Positions 37,459-45,874 of a stretch of 64,000 nucleotides of DNA are shown here, piece after piece. Below the pieces are notes generated by a model. It was not told the DNA's origin and did not search any database. It worked only from the letters and a program-made list of their open reading frames with translations. The stretch is taken from contig AOIR01000059.1 in assembly GCA_000337115.1 (NCBI GenBank), positions 111,653-175,652 of the forward strand. The letters run 5' to 3'. Position 1 is the stretch's first letter. Each line of letters opens with the position of its first letter. The DNA is from Natrinema thermotolerans DSM 11552 (lineage in GTDB: Archaea > Halobacteriota > Halobacteria > Halobacteriales > Natrialbaceae). The position numbers were made by a program, and so were the translations under genes.

Positions 37459-38520
37459 ATGCGAGCAGCCGTACTCGAAGAACATGGGGAACCGCTCGCG
37501 GTCAAAGACGTCGACTATCCCGAACCGGAACCGGATCAGGTCGTCGTCGAGACCGAGGCGTGTGGGGTCTGTCGCAGTGACTGGCACGCCTGGCAGGGCG
37601 ACTGGAACTGGATCGGGGCCGGCGTCCCGGAGGGGCAGATCCTCGGCCACGAGCCCGCCGGCGTCGTCGCCGAGGTCGGCTCGGAGGTCGAGACCCTCGA
37701 GGCGGGCGACCGCGTCGCGGTCCCGTTCCACCTCGGGGACGGCACTTGTCCGCACTGTCGTGAGGGGCGGGCCAACAACTGCGAGACGGTACTCCCGCTG
37801 GGGCTGTCGGAGTTCTCCCAGGGCGCGTTCGCGGAGGCGTTTGCCGTCCGGGAAGCCGACTTCAACTGCGTCAAGCTCCCCGACGAAGTCGACTACGACG
37901 AGATGGCCGGCCTCGGCTGTCGGTTCATGACGGCCTACCACGCGCTGGCCGACCGCGCCGACCTCCGGCCGGGCGACTGGGTCGCCGTCCACGGCTGTGG
38001 CGGCGTCGGCCTCTCGGCGATCCACATCGCGGACGCGCTGGGAGCCCACCCGATCGCGATCGACCTCGTCGACGACAAGCTCGAGCGCGCAGAGGAACTC
38101 GGTGCCCGCGAGACGGTCAACGTGACCGAGGTCGACAGCTCGGCCCAGGCGGTCCAGGAGATCACCGACGGCGGTGCCGACGTCTCCATCGACGCGCTGG
38201 GCGTCGCCGACACCTGCAAGAACTCGGTCAACAGCCTCGGCACGCGGGGCAGCCACGTCCAGGTCGGGCTGACGACCGGCGAGGAGGAGGGCCAGATCGA
38301 ACTCCCCGTCGACGTCATGACGATGCAGGAGATCGACTTCCACGGCTCCTTCGGAATGCCGCTGGTCCGCTACGAGGAACTGTTCAAGCTGATCGCACAG
38401 GGCACCCTCGAGCCCAGCAAGATCATCGGCGAGCGACTCTCGCTCGACGAGCTACCGGAGACGCTGGCCTCGATGGACGACTACGAGACGGTCGGTATTC
38501 CGGTCGTCACGGAGTTCTAA
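37459..38520 (+). CDS. Zinc-dependent alcohol dehydrogenase (MDR family)
   Basis: A 353-residue medium-chain dehydrogenase. Catalytic zinc ligands are Cys35 or Cys38 in EACGVCRSDW, His64-Glu65 in ILGHEPAGVV and a Cys in LGCRFMTAYH. The NAD(P) site is AVHGCGGVGLSAIHIADALG. The structural-zinc lobe has Cys97, Cys100 and Cys108 in DGTCPHCREGRANNCET; the usual third cysteine of the CxxCxxC pattern is Gly103, so this lobe is one ligand short. Substrate could be an alcohol or polyol. The promoter is a TTTTGTAC-like stretch about 25 bp upstream of the ATG. Confidence 0.9.
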   Translation: MRAAVLEEHGEPLAVKDVDYPEPEPDQVVVETEACGVCRSDWHAWQGDWNWIGAGVPEGQILGHEPAGVVAEVGSEVETLEAGDRVAVPFHLGDGTCPHCREGRANNCETVLPLGLSEFSQGAFAEAFAVREADFNCVKLPDEVDYDEMAGLGCRFMTAYHALADRADLRPGDWVAVHGCGGVGLSAIHIADALGAHPIAIDLVDDKLERAEELGARETVNVTEVDSSAQAVQEITDGGADVSIDALGVADTCKNSVNSLGTRGSHVQVGLTTGEEEGQIELPVDVMTMQEIDFHGSFGMPLVRYEELFKLIAQGTLEPSKIIGERLSLDELPETLASMDDYETVGIPVVTEF

Positions 38521-38914
38521 CCGGCGATAGGTAGCCGCCGCTGGCGGCTCGAGCGTCGGAAACCCCGGGCGGGGCGGGAACCGCCCTGGGCGTGAGAGAC
38601 ATGAGCGTACTCGAAGCGGGGCGAGTCCACATCCGAGCGATCCGGGCACGAACGCACGCAATCGGCTGCTTAGCGCGTCGCCGTTGGCCGAACGCGTACC
38701 CGGCGGGGCCTTTCCTCCCCGCAGGCCGGACAATGCAGGCAGTGGACATTGTTATGCAGTCACTTGGGTGGCGGTAGCCCCCTCTGATCGAACGCAGGCG
38801 GCGTCTAACGCCGGTGTAGCTGGCTACTACGGACCGATGGTTCCCCGCGCGATCGGTTCCAGGCTTGCCTGCGACGGTTCCAAAGGGATGGCACTGGACG
38901 CCGTGTCGGTCCCC
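38521..38914. other. 394 bp without a recognised gene
   Basis: Spacer ahead of the oxidoreductase gene. It includes a minus-strand stretch with clustered cysteines (HCLHCPACGEE near 38,730) that lacks an in-frame start and is closed by stops on both sides. It may be a worn zinc-protein remnant; I do not call it a gene. Confidence 0.35.
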
Positions 38915-39925
38915 ATGAACGACGCCATCGACGCCGGGCCGGTCCGGATCGGCATCGTCGGGCTGGGCTACATCGGCAGGACCGTCGGCGGACAGTTCCA
39001 CCGCCACGCGGACGCGACCGTCGGCGCGATCTGTGACCTCGAGCCGTCGGTCCGCGAGAAGGTGGGCGATCAGTTCGGAGTCCCCGCGGACCGCCGGTTC
39101 GCCGAGTACGAGACCATGCTCGCCGAGGCGGCCCTCGATGCTGTCCTCGTGGGGACGCCACACACCCTTCACTACGGACAGGTCGTCGCCGCCCTCGAGC
39201 GGGGCTGTCACGTCTACTGCGACAAGCCGCTCACGACAGACCTCGAGCGGGCCCGGGACCTCGCCGACCGCGTCGAGGCGAGCGACCGGACCGTGATGGT
39301 CGGTTACCAGCGCCACCTCCAGACGGCGTTTCGACGGGCCCGCGAGCGGTTTGCCGACCGCGACCCGGAGTGGGTGACCGCCTCGATCACGCAGGACTGG
39401 ATCGACGATTCCCGCGGTACTTGGCGGCTCGATCCGGACCTCTCGGGCGGCGGCTTCCTCTACGACACGGGCAGTCACGTCCTCGACGGCGTTCTCTGGA
39501 CGACCGGGCTCGAGCCCGCCTCGGTCGCCGCCAGCATGGACTTCCACGACGAGGCCGGCCGGGTCGACCGCCGCGCCCACCTCGACGTCGCGTTCGAGAA
39601 CGGCGCGACCGGGACGGTTTCCTTCTACGGCGACGCGCCGTCGGTCCGGGAACACGTCCACCTCTGGGACGACGCGGGCGCGGTCTACCTCGAGGGGACC
39701 CAGTGGGGCCCCCGAGAGGTCCGCGAGATCGACGCCGACGCCGGCGAGTATACTCCCTACGTCGACCCCCGAGGCGAGCGGTCCCGGGCCGACGCCTTCC
39801 TCGAGAGCGTCCGCGAGGGGACCGAGCCGCCGGCGACGGTCCGGGACGCCCTCCGGGTGACGGCCCTGACCGAAGCGGCCTACGAGGCGGCGAGGACCGG
39901 AAAACGAGTCCCCGTCGGCGACTGA
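38915..39925 (+). CDS. Gfo/Idh/MocA family oxidoreductase
   Basis: A 336-residue NAD(P)-dependent oxidoreductase. The Rossmann N-terminus is VRIGIVGLGYIGRTVGGQFH with GxGxxG. The EKP-type motif is CHVYCDKPLTTD, with Asp in place of Glu. The C-terminal domain contains SGGGFLYDTGSHVLDGVLW with the catalytic His. Such enzymes act on sugars, inositols or related polyols. The start was set at 38915 (MNDAIDAG); an in-frame ATG at 38888 is the alternative. It lies 400 bp behind the alcohol dehydrogenase, and the two may serve sugar or polyol use. Confidence 0.9.
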   Translation: MNDAIDAGPVRIGIVGLGYIGRTVGGQFHRHADATVGAICDLEPSVREKVGDQFGVPADRRFAEYETMLAEAALDAVLVGTPHTLHYGQVVAALERGCHVYCDKPLTTDLERARDLADRVEASDRTVMVGYQRHLQTAFRRARERFADRDPEWVTASITQDWIDDSRGTWRLDPDLSGGGFLYDTGSHVLDGVLWTTGLEPASVAASMDFHDEAGRVDRRAHLDVAFENGATGTVSFYGDAPSVREHVHLWDDAGAVYLEGTQWGPREVREIDADAGEYTPYVDPRGERSRADAFLESVREGTEPPATVRDALRVTALTEAAYEAARTGKRVPVGD

Positions 39926-39927
39926 TA

Positions 39928-40003
39928 CGGTTTGCTGTACCGATGTATCGGTGCGACCGCGACACAGCCTACGGTCGCACCGGAAATGACGTACAGCAGA
40001 CCG
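39928..40003. repeat. Long imperfect palindrome after the oxidoreductase gene
   Basis: CGGTGCGACCG (39949-39959) and CGGTCGCACCG (39972-39982) form a perfect 11 bp stem with a 12 nt loop; outer arms TTTGCTGTAC and GTACAGCAGA extend the palindrome to 76 bp. It starts 3 bp after the stop codon. It could act as a terminator or be a MITE-like insertion, since the arms resemble other haloarchaeal palindromic elements. The remaining 320 bp to 40323 show no gene. Confidence 0.65.
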
Positions 40004-40323
40004 TCTGAGTTCCCGGGTCGTGGCCACGCCTCGAGTCCGGTTCGACGCCGGCCGGGAGCCGCCGAATCGGTGCCCGGTAATTGCAGTATTTCGTCAGGAA
40101 AGACGGGTTTTCGTCCGTCGAACAGCCACGGACTCATCGTTCGACGTTCCCGCTTCTGTCCAGTGATTACGGAGTTATTACCCGGCCGTTCGGGAGCCGG
40201 AGCGCCGACGGCATCGCCACGGTGGACCTCGAGCGGCCGAGACCGGGGTAAGAGGGCGATAGCTTCCCGTCGCTTTCGGTTACAAGCCGGATAACTACAA
40301 CCGGTCGTGGCTATCGAACGGGT

Positions 40324-40539
40324 ATGATCACCTGCACTAACTGCGAGACCGCCCAGTTCCTGCAGATCACGCAGAGCCGCGTCTACTTCGAGGACGGCGA
40401 GATGATCAACGAGATCTCCGAGACCTACGAGTGTACGCTCTGTGGCGCGACCGGGAAGTACGTCTACGACGAGGACCGCGACGAGGAGACCGTCACCGGC
40501 GAGGTCGAACACACGACCGAGCGCCCGAAGTACGCCTGA
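40324..40539 (+). CDS. Small two-knuckle zinc-ribbon protein (71 aa)
   Basis: A 71-residue protein MITCTNCETAQFLQITQSRV with a second knuckle YECTLCGATGKYVYDE. The two CxxC motifs 35 residues apart, with beta strands between, form a zinc ribbon. The rest is an acidic tail ending in TTERPKYA. Conserved small haloarchaeal proteins of this kind lack known roles. It converges on the gas-vesicle operon end, with gvpM stopping 82 bp downstream on the other strand. Confidence 0.8.
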   Translation: MITCTNCETAQFLQITQSRVYFEDGEMINEISETYECTLCGATGKYVYDEDRDEETVTGEVEHTTERPKYA

Positions 40540-40621
40540 CCCGTCGCCCCCGTTCGGGGGCGTCCGACCGCGAACCGTATCGACCTCGCCGATCACGAGG
40601 GCGGTCCTCGCGCGATCCTGA

Positions 40622-40975
40622 TCAGTCCTTCTCGTTCGTTTCTTCCGTCTCGTCGATGCCGGCGTTCGAACTGCCGATCCCGAGTTCCTCGAGCCCCTCG
40701 AGAGCCGCGTCCGGCTCGGTGTCCTCCCGGTCCGCGTTCGGATCGTCGTAGTGGGTGCGGCGGCCGGCGGCCGCCATCCGCCGGTGGGCATCCCAGTCCT
40801 CGAAGAGCCCGTACTCGTTCATCGTCTCCATGCCGGCGATCGCCGCGGTGAGCTTGATGCCGACCAGCGGGATATCGGCGACCGAGACGATCACGTCCGC
40901 GCGGAGGATCGCTCCGTCCCGGAGCAATACGTCGAGGACATCGACGAGGCTCTCGTCGTCCTTTCGCGGTCTCAT
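40622..40975 (-). CDS. gvpM: Gas vesicle protein GvpM
   Basis: A 117-residue GvpA-like protein, the last gene of the minus-strand gvp operon. The core ESLVDVLDVLLRDGAILRAD and VIVSVADIPLVGIKLTAAIA follows the GvpA/J/M fold; an acidic C-terminus replaces the A tail. GvpM is an essential minor protein thought to nucleate vesicle assembly with GvpF and others. The start (MRPRKDDES) overlaps gvpL by 4 bp. Confidence 0.9.
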   Translation of the reverse strand: MRPRKDDESLVDVLDVLLRDGAILRADVIVSVADIPLVGIKLTAAIAGMETMNEYGLFEDWDAHRRMAAAGRRTHYDDPNADREDTEPDAALEGLEELGIGSSNAGIDETEETNEKD

Positions 40976-41925
40976 AGGTTCGGGTTCGTGTGTTCGCCGT
41001 CCGTTCCGTCGCCGTTGCCCCCAAGCTCGGGCGCGAACGTATACGGCGGCCACGGCCCCGTGAACCGGACCTCGAGGCCGTCGGTTGCGGCCACGTCGTC
41101 GAGGATCGAGCCGATCGCGCCCTCGTCGTCCTCGTGGGCCAACAGGGTGAGTCGGGCGAGCGTCTCGCCGTCGTCCGCGTCGCGGCCTGCGCTCGCGTTC
41201 GAGTCCGACCCGCCCCCGGCCACGTCGTCCGACAGTCCCGCGCTCGGCGACCGCTCGAGGGCGTGGACCTCCCTGGCTTCCGCGGCCAGTCGCTCCTGCA
41301 GGTCGGCGGTCACCGACTCCCGGCGTGCCGCCCGAAGTTCGGTCAGCCGCTGGTCGAACTGCTTCTCGAGCAGGAAGGCGGTTCCCTCCTCGGCGTCGGC
41401 GATCCGCTCGTCGAGGTCGCGCAGGCGGTCGTCGCGCTCGATCAGCGCCGCGTCGTCAATGGGATCGATCTCGACGACCTCGACGCGGTACTCCCAGTGG
41501 CCGGCGAGGCCCTCAAGGGCCTGCTCGAGAATCGATCGCTCCTCGCGGAGCCACTCGCGCAGGCCGTCGTCGTCGCCCCGGAGGATCGTGTCGAACTGGA
41601 AGGGGATCGGCGTGCCGAAGGCCTGGCCCGCCTCGTCGACGACCGTCTGGTGGCGGACGAGCCAGCGCCTGATCTGGGCGAGATCTCCGGAGTCGTAGAT
41701 GCCGTCGCAGGCGTGGACGACCGCGCCGATGCCGTCCGCGACGACGATCGAGACCGGCTCGCCGTCGACGCCGGTCGTCTCGAGCGCGGCGTCCCCGTCG
41801 GCCCGAACGAGACAGTAGAGGTACCGCCCCTCGTCGATCGAGGGGGCGTCGGCGGGTTCCGCGGTCCCCGCCCCCTCGATCGTCTCGAGTCGGTCGGCGT
41901 GGTCCTCGAGATCGTGGTCGCTCAT
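40972..41925 (-). CDS. gvpL: Gas vesicle protein GvpL
   Basis: A 317-residue GvpF/L-family protein. The N-terminal domain has [17 protein letters not shown] and [14 protein letters not shown], and the conserved [20 protein letters not shown] near residue 93-112. A coiled-coil middle ([20 protein letters not shown]) and a second domain ending in [14 protein letters not shown] complete it. GvpL binds many other Gvp proteins and acts in early assembly. An acidic insert rich in Gly/Ser/Asp near residue 230 may be lineage-specific. It overlaps gvpK and gvpM by 4 bp each. Confidence 0.93.
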   Translation of the reverse strand: MSDHDLEDHADRLETIEGAGTAEPADAPSIDEGRYLYCLVRADGDAALETTGVDGEPVSIVVADGIGAVVHACDGIYDSGDLAQIRRWLVRHQTVVDEAGQAFGTPIPFQFDTILRGDDDGLREWLREERSILEQALEGLAGHWEYRVEVVEIDPIDDAALIERDDRLRDLDERIADAEEGTAFLLEKQFDQRLTELRAARRESVTADLQERLAAEAREVHALERSPSAGLSDDVAGGGSDSNASAGRDADDGETLARLTLLAHEDDEGAIGSILDDVAATDGLEVRFTGPWPPYTFAPELGGNGDGTDGEHTNPNL

Positions 41926-42266
41926 TCGGACTCACCCCCGAAGACGGAGTGGCCGGGTTGCGTCGTCGCCGTCGGCTCGCCGTGAAGCTGTTCGATCGCG
42001 TCGTTGACCAGTCCGTCCAGATCGCTTCGGAGGTCGTTGACGCCGTCTTCGATCCCCTCGTCCGCTTTGAGCCGCTCGATCTCGGTCTCGATCCTGGCGA
42101 GTTGGCCGCCCAGCCGCTCGATCTCCTCGTCGGTGAGATTGCCCGACTCCATGCGCCGGACTGCCTCGCGCTCGAGGGCGTCGATCAGGATCTCGACGAC
42201 AGCGATGACGAGCGTCATCAGCCCGTCACGGGCGTCCTCGCCGTCGCCGACGTCGATCGCCGTCAC
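41922..42266 (-). CDS. gvpK: Gas vesicle protein GvpK
   Basis: A 114-residue GvpK. The signature is [20 protein letters not shown] near residues 14-33 and [20 protein letters not shown], followed by [20 protein letters not shown]. The remainder is helical with a short Gly-rich tail. GvpK is a minor accessory protein required in most systems. It overlaps gvpJ and gvpL by 4 bp, tightly coupled. Confidence 0.93.
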   Translation of the reverse strand: MTAIDVGDGEDARDGLMTLVIAVVEILIDALEREAVRRMESGNLTDEEIERLGGQLARIETEIERLKADEGIEDGVNDLRSDLDGLVNDAIEQLHGEPTATTQPGHSVFGGESE

Positions 42267-42841
42267 GGGTCGTCACCCCCCGATTCGGTCTCCGACTCCG
42301 CGTCCGGGACGGCCTCGTCGTCTGCGTCTCCGTCGCTCGAGTCGGTGTCGCCGCTCGAGTCGGCGTCGCTCGAGTCCGCCTCGTCGTCACTGAGCAGATC
42401 GAACCCGCCGCTGGTGGGCCGCTCGGGGTCGGGTCTGGCACCGAGTCGTTCGCTGACCTGTTCCTCGTCGCCGACGGCAAGCTTGCTCTCGGTCGATTCG
42501 CCGCTCGAGGAGTTCGCCTCACCGTCGGTGTCCTCCTCGGCCGTGACGTTGACGCCGCGAGTCGGATCGATCACCGGGTTCGGTCGATCCTGCTCCGCGA
42601 TCGCGGGGTCGTCGACTGCCTCGGCGACCCGGCGCATATCGGTTCCTTCGGGGAACTCGAGGCCGTACTTCGCCGCGGTCTCGAAGGAGGCGATAGCGGC
42701 CCGGACCTGGACGCCGAGCAGTTGGGTATCGCCGATCGAGACGGCGATGTCGGCGTTGATGACGATTCCCTTGTCGAGTAACATCTCGACGACCTCGGCC
42801 AGATCGGCCTTCTGGCGGCTGGGCTGGAAGTCATCGGGCAC
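42263..42841 (-). CDS. gvpJ: Gas vesicle protein GvpJ with long acidic tail
   Basis: A 192-residue protein. Residues about 8-75 are a GvpA-like domain ([40 protein letters not shown]). The C-terminal 110 residues form a Ser/Asp/Glu-rich tail, much longer than in the ~114-residue Halobacterium protein. A GTG start at 42841 fits best ([14 protein letters not shown]); other GTGs lie upstream. GvpJ is thought to occupy the conical tips. It lies 110 bp after the gvpI-position gene. Confidence 0.88.
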   Translation of the reverse strand: MPDDFQPSRQKADLAEVVEMLLDKGIVINADIAVSIGDTQLLGVQVRAAIASFETAAKYGLEFPEGTDMRRVAEAVDDPAIAEQDRPNPVIDPTRGVNVTAEEDTDGEANSSSGESTESKLAVGDEEQVSERLGARPDPERPTSGGFDLLSDDEADSSDADSSGDTDSSDGDADDEAVPDAESETESGGDDP

Positions 42842-42951
42842 TGCGATCACCTCCGTGACGGGTCGTCGCGGCGCAGTCGGTCGTCGCACGCACCTCGCTG
42901 TCGGTCGGTCGGCGGAGTGGTGGGTCTGTCATCGTTGGGTCTCCTGTCGGG

Positions 42952-43884
42952 TCATCGCTGACGCTCCTGCCGTTCGTTTCGCCGCTGGCGCTCCCGCTCG
43001 AGTTCGAACCGGCGGCCGTAGATCCGCTTGCGGCTGGGTGCCGTCGAGAGCTTCACGTCTTGGGGCACCGTCGAGTAGCGGGCCCCGCCGCCGAGATCGC
43101 GCCGGTCGACGGGCATCGTCGAGGACGCCGTCGGGTTCCGCGAGTTCGTCCCCCTGTCCTGGCGGCGCATCTTCTCGCGGTTGAACTCGTACAGTCGCTC
43201 GAACTTCTCGTGGGTCTCGAGCAGTGCGGCCCGAAAGGCGTCGATGCCTCGCATCGCCTGCTGCTGGATGGCGACCTGGTAGGCCGCCGGGTCCTCGGCG
43301 ACATCGATATCGCCCAACGCTTCCTTGGCCGCCGCGCCGGCGTCCATGCCGCTGTCGAGGACGCCGTCCTCGTCGTCGCCGAGCAGGCCCTCGGTGTCGT
43401 CCCCGCCGTCCGCGACGTCCGAGACCGCGTCCTCGAGCATCCCCGCGTCGTCGCCGTCCTCGAGGTCCCCGAGCGCGTCGTCGAATTCGCGTTTGTTCTC
43501 CCAGACGTCGGTCAGGTCCGCGGCGTTCCAAGCGTTCAGGAGGTCGATCGCGCCGAGGAGTTCCGTGAAGTCGACGAGGTCGGTTGCGCCCGTCCCATCG
43601 TCGGCCACAGCGTCGGGGATCTCCCCGAGTTCGATCGCGTCGAGGAGTTCGTCGCCGTCGACCGCGTCGGGCAGTTCGCTCACGTCGATCGCCTCGAGCA
43701 GTTCGGCGGCCTCCTCGGCGACCCGAACGAGGGTATCGAGGTCGCCAACGACCGTCTCGAGGGTGTCGTCGTCGAGGTCGTCGATCGTCTCGCTGTCCGC
43801 GAGCGTCCCCTCGAGTCGCCCGATGCTCTCGATCGCGTCGTCGACCAGCGCCTCGAGACTCCCCTCGGACTCGGCGTCGCTCAT
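42952..43884 (-). CDS. Gvp-cluster protein at the gvpI position, unusually long
   Basis: A 310-residue protein between gvpH and gvpJ, where gvpI is found. The first 200 residues are very acidic with helical repeats rich in Asp, Leu and Ala (DALVDDAIES-type segments, TLETVVGDLDTLVRVAEEAA). The last 60 are strongly basic (RKRIYGRRFELERERQRRNE). Known GvpI proteins are about 140 residues and basic throughout, so only the tail resembles GvpI. It may be an extended GvpI or an acidic partner fused to it. It overlaps gvpH by 4 bp and so belongs to the operon. Confidence 0.75.
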   Translation of the reverse strand: MSDAESEGSLEALVDDAIESIGRLEGTLADSETIDDLDDDTLETVVGDLDTLVRVAEEAAELLEAIDVSELPDAVDGDELLDAIELGEIPDAVADDGTGATDLVDFTELLGAIDLLNAWNAADLTDVWENKREFDDALGDLEDGDDAGMLEDAVSDVADGGDDTEGLLGDDEDGVLDSGMDAGAAAKEALGDIDVAEDPAAYQVAIQQQAMRGIDAFRAALLETHEKFERLYEFNREKMRRQDRGTNSRNPTASSTMPVDRRDLGGGARYSTVPQDVKLSTAPSRKRIYGRRFELERERQRRNERQERQR

Positions 43885-44474
43885 GTGTCGCCTCCGCCGT
43901 CCGTCCCATCGTCGGCGGCCGTCTCGTCGTCAGTAGCGGCGTCGTCCGCTTGCGCTCGGACGTGAACCGTCAGTACGCCGTTTCTCATCTCGGCCTCGGC
44001 GGTCCGCTCCGCCCACGGAACCTTGACCCGATCGAGTTCGGTCCCGTCGACGGCGACGACGAGCGTCGAGTCGTCGAACCCGACCGTGACGTCCGCCGGA
44101 TCGACTCCGGCGACGTCCGCCGTGACGAGCAGTTCGTCCTCGTGTTCCCGGGTGGCGACGTGATGATCGCTCGAGGGGCTCGTGGACCGAACGCGGCGGT
44201 TCCGCGATCGGTCGCGGCCGGCCGTTCCCTCGCCCGGCCACCCGCCGAACGAACGCCGTTCCGACGGCGATGGGTCGGCGGTAAGATCGTCGCCGGATCG
44301 GATCGAGATATCGTAATCGAAGACCGCCCGGTCGCTCCGGCGACGGCCCGAGGTCGACGTCGTGTCGCCCTCCAAAGACTCCAGTGCGGACAGCAGGCTC
44401 GAGAGCCAGCTGTCGCTCTCGTAGTCGCCGTCGTCGGCCGATTCGTCGCGGTCGTCGGGAGTGCTGTCGGTCAT
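43881..44474 (-). CDS. gvpH: Gas vesicle protein GvpH (Hsp20-like)
   Basis: A 197-residue protein with an acidic N-terminus and a C-terminal alpha-crystallin/Hsp20-like domain: REHEDELLVTADVAGVDPAD, VTVGFDDSTLVVAVDGTELD and VLTVHVRAQADD. The sequence LSSLLSALESLEGD near residue 25 is typical of GvpH. It interacts with GvpF/L/I and may chaperone assembly. Its start lies on the last base of the gvpG stop. Confidence 0.88.
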   Translation of the reverse strand: MTDSTPDDRDESADDGDYESDSWLSSLLSALESLEGDTTSTSGRRRSDRAVFDYDISIRSGDDLTADPSPSERRSFGGWPGEGTAGRDRSRNRRVRSTSPSSDHHVATREHEDELLVTADVAGVDPADVTVGFDDSTLVVAVDGTELDRVKVPWAERTAEAEMRNGVLTVHVRAQADDAATDDETAADDGTDGGGDT

Positions 44475-44728
44475 TATCGTTTCACCTCTACGCGGCCGCT
44501 CGAGAGCCGCTCGTGAACGTCGCGGGCGACCTCGAGGTCCGCCTCGAGTCGCTCCTTGCGACGCCGGTACTCGTCCTCGTCACGCTCGCCGAGTTCGTAC
44601 AGTAGCTGGTTCTCCTTGAGATCGGCCTCGAGGGCCTCGACGTCGTACAGCTCGTCGAGCGCGATCGAGTGGAGGGCGTTGATGATGCCGACGAACGGTC
44701 GGAACAGGAGGTCGTCGAGGATGAACAT
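44474..44728 (-). CDS. gvpG: Gas vesicle protein GvpG
   Basis: An 84-residue GvpG with the characteristic start MFILDDLLFRPFVGIINALH and coiled-coil region EADLKENQLLYELGERDEDEYR. It is a minor assembly protein. Its start is 2 bp behind the gvpF stop. Confidence 0.93.
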   Translation of the reverse strand: MFILDDLLFRPFVGIINALHSIALDELYDVEALEADLKENQLLYELGERDEDEYRRRKERLEADLEVARDVHERLSSGRVEVKR

Positions 44729-44730
44729 GG

Positions 44731-45354
44731 TTACTGTTGGGCGCCGATTTTCACGTCGACGAAGCTGTAAGGTGCGAACGGCCCGGTGTACTGGACCATG
44801 AGTTCGTCGTGATCGTCCTCGAAGCGGGCGATCTCGTCGTCGAACGCCGCCCGATCGTCCTCGGCGACGAGGTACGACCGATTGAGGACGAGTCGGTCGC
44901 TGAACAGGTCGTTCTCGACGGCCTGTGCGGCGATGGGGTCGAGACGATCCGCGACTTCGGCCTCGATCGCCTCGCGGTCGACGTCGGCCCCGTCCTCGCT
45001 GACGAGTTTGAGCCCGAGTTCGACTCTGCCCTCGATGTCGCTCATCGCGCGTCGGAACGCGGGCCGCGCGCCGCGCAAGACGTTCTTCAGTGCCCGGTCG
45101 CTCTCGAAGGCCATGCCGAACTGCATCGGGACGACGGTCGTACCGCCGTCGTAGTCCATGATCTCGCGGAGGACCTCGTCGTGGCGCTGTGCGTCCTCGT
45201 CGGTCTCCTCGGGGTCGGTGGTGTCGATGTCCGAAACGACCGCCCCGAGCCGGCGATGCGAGACGGTGTAGACCCGCTCGGCACCGGCGACGGCCTCGGT
45301 CTCGAACTCGACGGTGTCGGCTTCGACGACGCCGTAGACGTATCGATTACTCAT
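44731..45354 (-). CDS. gvpF: Gas vesicle protein GvpF
   Basis: A 207-residue GvpF/L-family protein, [20 protein letters not shown], with [20 protein letters not shown] and the closing [20 protein letters not shown]. It heads the minus-strand operon. GvpF is a core accessory protein that contacts GvpA. The frame extends upstream but the ATG at 45354 is the family start. Confidence 0.94.
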   Translation of the reverse strand: MSNRYVYGVVEADTVEFETEAVAGAERVYTVSHRRLGAVVSDIDTTDPEETDEDAQRHDEVLREIMDYDGGTTVVPMQFGMAFESDRALKNVLRGARPAFRRAMSDIEGRVELGLKLVSEDGADVDREAIEAEVADRLDPIAAQAVENDLFSDRLVLNRSYLVAEDDRAAFDDEIARFEDDHDELMVQYTGPFAPYSFVDVKIGAQQ

Positions 45355-45583
45355 CGTTTCAGTGGGGGCGATAGCGGTACTCGTCCGAACGCTGGGCGAG
45401 AGTACGCGAGTATCGTCGTTGGGACTACACCACCGCCCCGGGTTACCGTGGTGCTTGCAGTCGCAGCCCTCATCGCTCTCCTGCCGGCGAGTCCACCCGA
45501 GTCGCGGCGGCAAGGGTTCCGCTCCCCCTGGCTTGCAGTCGCAGTCCAAGCCGTGTTACGAACTCCCGCTGAAGAGCTGGTGT
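45355..45583. promoter_or_regulatory. Divergent gvpF / gvpA promoter region with 14 bp direct repeat
   Basis: This 229 bp region must drive both gvp operons. GCTTGCAGTCGCAG occurs at 45453-45466 and 45531-45544 in the same orientation, 78 bp apart. No good TATA box is visible near gvpA, unlike the known Halobacterium promoter. A small inverted repeat CACCAC/GTGGTG flanks the first copy. The repeats may bind a regulator, or mark an inserted sequence. Confidence 0.55.
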
Positions 45584-45868
45584 ATGGCACAACCACAACG
45601 AAGACCCGACTCCTCGAGCCTCGCGGAGGTACTGGACCGCGTCCTCGACAAGGGCGTCGTCATCGACGTCTGGGCGCGGATCTCGGTCGTCGGGATCGAA
45701 CTCCTGACCATCGAGGCCCGCGTCGTGGTCGCCTCGGTCGACACCTTCCTGCACTACGCGGAGGAGATCGCAAAAATTGAGCAGGCCACGGCGGAGGGCG
45801 ACCTCGACGAGCTGGAGGAACTCGAGGTCGAGCCCCGCCCAGAGTCGTCGCCGAAGTCGGCGGAGTAA
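45584..45868 (+). CDS. gvpA: Major gas vesicle structural protein GvpA
   Basis: A 94-residue GvpA, the main shell protein. The conserved core is [20 protein letters not shown] and [20 protein letters not shown]. It differs from the usual 76-residue protein by a QRR insertion after MAQP and by a longer acidic tail ([20 protein letters not shown]). Start ATG at 45584. It heads the plus-strand gvpA-gvpN-gvpO operon, with 6 bp to gvpN and no gvpC between. Confidence 0.95.
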   Translation: MAQPQRRPDSSSLAEVLDRVLDKGVVIDVWARISVVGIELLTIEARVVVASVDTFLHYAEEIAKIEQATAEGDLDELEELEVEPRPESSPKSAE

Positions 45869-45874
45869 CTCCCC

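Noticed and set aside
38660-38760. Cysteine cluster HCLHCPACGEE on the minus strand
   Set aside because: No start codon in frame and stops on both sides.
45355-45583. Short cysteine-rich frame upstream of gvpF (CDCK motifs)
   Set aside because: It arises from the 14 bp direct repeats read on the minus strand and leads into gvpF; the gvpF ATG at 45354 fits homologues better.
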